NCBI GenBank assembly: GCA_043815465.1
Contig: JBDRIW010000028.1
Location: 1 to 8,178 of the forward strand
Source: JBAZFF01 sp043815465
Lineage (GTDB): Bacteria; Patescibacteriota; Minisyncoccia; Minisyncoccales; RBG-13-42-11
Reading direction: 5' to 3'
Length of the DNA stretch: 8,178 nt
In this document: one piece after another, positions 6,370 to 8,178 of the stretch
How positions within the stretch are numbered: position 1 is the stretch's first letter
Layout of the letters: each line of letters starts with the position of its first letter
Notes under the pieces: generated by a model
The model's database searches: none
What the model was told of the DNA's origin: nothing
What the model saw: only the letters and a program-made list of their open reading frames with translations
Translations under genes and position numbers: made by a program

Positions 6370-6926
6370 TAATTTAATAAAAGCATTATCGCTTCATACT
6401 TTGGTTTAATTATCTCTTTTGAATCATCAAAATGCAATTTATTCCATTTATTAATTAATTTCTGTTTTACAGATTCTTTCGCTCCTTCCTGAGTTTTATT
6501 TTCATAAATGAAAGCTGCTTTAAAAATTCCTGGAATATTATTAAAATTACTCATTGCATCTGCATCAGCTACAATCTTCTCTTCTAAACTCTCTCTATTA
6601 CTGTCTTGAGATCCTCTATGATTTAAAATGCATTTTTTAACTAACTCTATTTTTTCTGGAGGATAATTTAATTCTTTTAGTTTTTTTTCAGCTATTTCTG
6701 AACCAGTTATATGATGATCTTCCCTTCCATTCATTATCGATCCTATGTCGTGTAACCACGAAGCTATCAAAACAACTTCTTTATCTACTTCTAATTTATT
6801 TGCTAGTTGAGTAGCATATTCTACCACTGAAACAAAATGACAAGAAAATGGTTCAAGGCCATATTTACTAGTTGGTTTTTTGCATTCTTCTTCAACAAAA
6901 TTTTTAACTTGTTCTACGATATTCAT
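6369..6926 (-). CDS. HD-domain phosphohydrolase
   Basis: This 185-residue, single-domain protein has the HD metal site: His30 (SCHFVSVV), His59-Asp60 in ASWLHDIGS (55-63), His71/His72 and His103 (NHRG) as probable further ligands, and Asp121/Asp123 in VADADAMSNF (119-128). The family removes phosphates from nucleotides or cyclic nucleotides with divalent metals in the cytoplasm. No (p)ppGpp synthetase or GGDEF partner is attached. It shares one base with the gene before and the gene after (TAATG at both ends), which ties it to the deoxyribosyltransferase-like protein and Nudix copy B. This suggests a nucleotide clean-up set, which is an inference from context. The substrate cannot be deduced. 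Confidence 0.9.
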   Translation of the reverse strand: MNIVEQVKNFVEEECKKPTSKYGLEPFSCHFVSVVEYATQLANKLEVDKEVVLIASWLHDIGSIMNGREDHHITGSEIAEKKLKELNYPPEKIELVKKCILNHRGSQDSNRESLEEKIVADADAMSNFNNIPGIFKAAFIYENKTQEGAKESVKQKLINKWNKLHFDDSKEIIKPKYEAIMLLLN

Positions 6927-7339
6927 TATTTAATCTTAGACAAATCTCCATTTACAATTATTGGCCTCATCGCCTCAATCTCCTCCTTATACCCAATATT
7001 AGGAATTGGATTTAATAAAAATATCTTTTTATTTAATATGTAGGCGAAACCAATTTCTAAAAAAGAATTACCCCCAATATAGTTGTTAATATTATGTCTC
7101 ATTTCATTTATAACAAGTATCGCATCACTATTTTTAATTTCGTTATAATAATCTCTAATAAGATCTTGATCTATTTTATTTTTCACTGATTCATTATGAA
7201 TATGTTCTGAAGTTTCCATCAGTACATATTCTTCTATATGTTTAGGGGCAATTACCTCATGTTTAATATCCCTTAAACTATCTCTCATTTGAATCATCTT
7301 TTTTGATGCAGTTGCGCTACCACAAATAACAATTTTCAT
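6926..7339 (-). CDS. Nucleoside 2-deoxyribosyltransferase-like protein
   Basis: This 137-residue Rossmann-like protein begins MKIVICGSA (nucleotide-site start typical of the fold). It carries an Asp in SDAILVIN (71-78) and the signature GGNSFLEIGFAYILNKKIFLLN (89-110). Glu95 in that signature sits where the nucleophilic glutamate of nucleoside 2-deoxyribosyltransferases lies. These enzymes swap bases on deoxynucleosides or hydrolyse (deoxy)nucleoside monophosphates. It is close to the NDT-like proteins common in Patescibacteria; the exact reaction is uncertain. It starts one base after the toxin stop (TAG-T-ATG) with no clear Shine-Dalgarno, and its stop shares a base with the HD start. It could also be a non-catalytic nucleotide binder. 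Confidence 0.8.
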   Translation of the reverse strand: MKIVICGSATASKKMIQMRDSLRDIKHEVIAPKHIEEYVLMETSEHIHNESVKNKIDQDLIRDYYNEIKNSDAILVINEMRHNINNYIGGNSFLEIGFAYILNKKIFLLNPIPNIGYKEEIEAMRPIIVNGDLSKIK

Positions 7340-7340
7340 A

Positions 7341-7583
7341 CTATTGTTTATAATTTATATCATTTCTTCTTCCTATCGTTAAAATAAAAATGTCTCCTTT
7401 TCCGTTCGCTCGATAGACAATTCTTATTTGACCTTTGCGAACTCTAAAAACATCATTACGTCCTTTCAATTTTTTAACATCAAGATTTTTAAAAAGACGT
7501 TTTTTTATTTTAACCAAAATACCTTTTATTTTCTCTCTTTCATTCAAACTCAACTTTTTAAGAGCTTTGTCAATTTTATCCAT
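7341..7583 (-). CDS. RelE/ParE-superfamily toxin
   Basis: This 80-residue basic protein has two N-terminal helices (LKKLSLNEREKIKGILVKIK, 8-27), a KKLKG motif (37-41) and the strand pair FRVRKGQIRIVYR (46-58). It ends GRRNDINYK (71-79). This matches the RelE fold, whose ribosome-dependent members cut mRNA in the A site; ParE members instead poison gyrase, and the subgroup is not settled here. The conserved Arg/Tyr residues in the last strands (Arg53, Arg58, Arg72, Arg73, Tyr78) are candidates for catalysis. It starts 5 nt after the antitoxin stop with a short AGGG. The antitoxin-first order is normal for the family. Confidence 0.88.
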   Translation of the reverse strand: MDKIDKALKKLSLNEREKIKGILVKIKKRLFKNLDVKKLKGRNDVFRVRKGQIRIVYRANGKGDIFILTIGRRNDINYKQ

Positions 7584-7588
7584 AAGCC

Positions 7589-7819
7589 CTAAAGACGACT
7601 AAGAAGCTGATTTATAGCGACTCCGCCTTTTTTTATTTTAGTAAAATCAATTATCTGTTCCCACAATTCATCTGCTTCCTGTAAAGAAGAAATCCTAAAA
7701 ACTGGTTTTGATTTTCTAACAATAACAAAAGATTTGCCCCTTTCCACGGCATTGATATAAGTATCAATATTTTCCCTTAACTCTTTGAGCCCTACAATAG
7801 TATTATTTTGGTTTTTCAT
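7589..7819 (-). CDS. Phd/YefM-family antitoxin
   Basis: This 76-residue protein has an N-terminal DNA-binding domain containing VGLKELRENIDTYINAV (9-25) and the strand pair GKSFVIVRKSKPVFRISS (28-45), which is the Phd/YefM signature. The C-terminal part (about 50-76) is expected to wrap the toxin and be degraded by protease. It would repress its own promoter through the 24-bp near-palindrome directly upstream. The ATG is the only sensible start, and no Shine-Dalgarno is visible before it. Confidence 0.88.
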   Translation of the reverse strand: MKNQNNTIVGLKELRENIDTYINAVERGKSFVIVRKSKPVFRISSLQEADELWEQIIDFTKIKKGGVAINQLLSRL

Positions 7820-7825
7820 AATATT

Positions 7826-7849
7826 AAAGTTAATCTTAAGTTTAACTTT
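7826..7849 (-). promoter_or_regulatory. Operator: 24-bp near-palindrome of the toxin-antitoxin pair
   Basis: The arms AAAGTTAA and TTAACTTT are separated by 8 bp that themselves contain the palindrome CTTAAG, so only one base pair in the 24 bp breaks symmetry. It begins directly after the -10 box and covers the expected transcription start, 7 nt before the antitoxin ATG. This position suits autorepression by a Phd/YefM dimer pair. The site is seen directly; the binding is inferred. Confidence 0.75.
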
Positions 7850-7878
7850 ATTTTAGTCTATACAATAAATCTTGTCAA
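7850..7878 (-). promoter_or_regulatory. Consensus sigma-70 promoter for the toxin-antitoxin operon
   Basis: The -35 is a perfect TTGACA (7878-7873), the spacer is exactly 17 bp and the -10 is TAAAAT (7855-7850, five of six). It is the strongest promoter in the window and sits 25 bp from the tRNA-Ser 3' end. It likely also feeds the genes beyond the toxin, since no comparable promoter is seen in the following gaps. Confidence 0.85.
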
Positions 7879-7902
7879 TTAATTTTGACTGCACGATGCT
7901 TG

Positions 7903-7989
7903 CGGAGAGGGAGGGATTCGAACCCTCGATACCGGTTAAGGTATACCGCCTTTCCAAGGCGGCGCACTAGGCCTCTATGCGACCTCTCC
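7903..7989 (-). tRNA. tRNA-Ser(GGA)
   Basis: This is 87 nt with acceptor GGAGAGG/CCTCTCC, anticodon stem CCGCC/GGCGG with loop TTGGAAA (anticodon GGA), a long class II variable arm with stem ATACC/GGTAT, T-arm GAGGG-TTCGAAT-CCCTC and discriminator G. No CCA is encoded. It begins 3 nt after the htpX stop, so it is probably co-transcribed with it; a TATAAT two bases upstream is too close to act as its -10. Confidence 0.95.
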
Positions 7990-7992
7990 AAA

Positions 7993-8178
7993 TTATATAT
8001 TCATACCCCTTAAGGCAGATGTTCTCTGTTCTATGGATGGATGGGTTAAAAATAGTTTATGCAACCATCTTTTCTTTTCTTGACCTCTGAATGGACTAGC
8101 AATATATAGATGAGCTGTCGCGTCATTAGCAGAACTTAAAGTATTAGTGTCTAAAGAAATCTTTTCTAGTGCCTTAGC
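7993..8178 (-). CDS. htpX: HtpX-type M48 metalloprotease, C-terminal fragment
   Basis: Only the last 61 codons are inside the window; the gene continues past the right edge. The residues ALEKIS, NDATAHLYIASPF (18-30) and LFLTHPSIEQRTSALRGM (42-59) match the C-terminus of HtpX-family membrane zinc proteases, which degrade misfolded membrane proteins. The catalytic HExxH would lie upstream and is not visible. The stop is 3 nt before tRNA-Ser. Confidence 0.85.
   Translation of the reverse strand, partial: AKALEKISLDTNTLSSANDATAHLYIASPFRGQEKKRWLHKLFLTHPSIEQRTSALRGMNI

Noticed and set aside
6837..7043. 68-residue plus-strand reading frame
   Set aside because: It is antisense to the HD and deoxyribosyltransferase-like genes, which have clear motifs.
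7820..7989. Integration of the toxin-antitoxin pair at tRNA-Ser as an attachment site
   Set aside because: No direct repeat of the tRNA 3' end and no integrase were found in the window, so insertion at the tRNA is not supported.
7992..7997. TATAAT just before tRNA-Ser as its -10 box
   Set aside because: It lies two bases from the mature 5' end, so transcription would start inside the tRNA; it overlaps the htpX stop, and no -35 is seen at the right spacing.
1..8178. CRISPR array, insertion sequence or prophage genes
   Set aside because: No regularly spaced repeats, transposase motifs, terminal inverted repeats or phage structural genes were seen on either strand.

Overview
This AT-rich window looks like a chromosomal segment of a small-genome bacterium, most likely a Candidate Phyla Radiation (Patescibacteria) member. 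The reasons are the lysine-tailed primary sigma factor, the dnaG-rpoD pair packed among tiny or overlapping gaps, tRNA genes without an encoded CCA, sparse Shine-Dalgarno signals and several small membrane proteins of no familiar family. The lineage is inferred from style and not proven. UGA is used as a stop (the 127-residue membrane protein ends in TGA), so code 11 fits.

Layout from left to right. One plus-strand gene (46-324) encodes a small membrane zinc-ribbon protein and ends in a hairpin terminator. Everything else is on the minus strand and is read from right to left. At the right edge is the C-terminus of an HtpX-type M48 protease, then tRNA-Ser(GGA). Next comes a consensus promoter overlapping a 24-bp near-palindrome, which fires a Phd/YefM-RelE type toxin-antitoxin pair. 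With almost no spacing this runs into a nucleoside 2-deoxyribosyltransferase-like protein, an HD-domain hydrolase, a Nudix hydrolase (copy B), a shortened MscS-like channel, a second Nudix hydrolase (copy A) without a normal start, a seven-helix membrane protein, DnaG primase, the primary sigma factor RpoD and a small membrane protein. A promoter then precedes an interrupted tRNA gene.

The interrupted gene (422-770) is the main RNA finding. It is a tRNA-Asn(GTT) split inside the anticodon by a 277-nt group I intron without a homing endonuclease. The P1, P3, P7, P7.1/P7.2 and P8 pairings can be traced, and the P7.1/P7.2 arrangement points to subgroup IA.

Three other things deserve attention. 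First, the MscS-like gene and Nudix copy A are joined at a run of seven A residues: the channel loses its C-terminal domain and the Nudix gene loses its start codon, which suggests a deletion fusion, a frameshift or an assembly error. Second, the only clear promoter in the 7 kb from the toxin-antitoxin pair to rpoD is the toxin-antitoxin one, so replication and transcription genes may share its read-through. Third, the nucleotide-handling trio (deoxyribosyltransferase-like, HD, Nudix) is joined by 1-nt overlaps directly behind the toxin.
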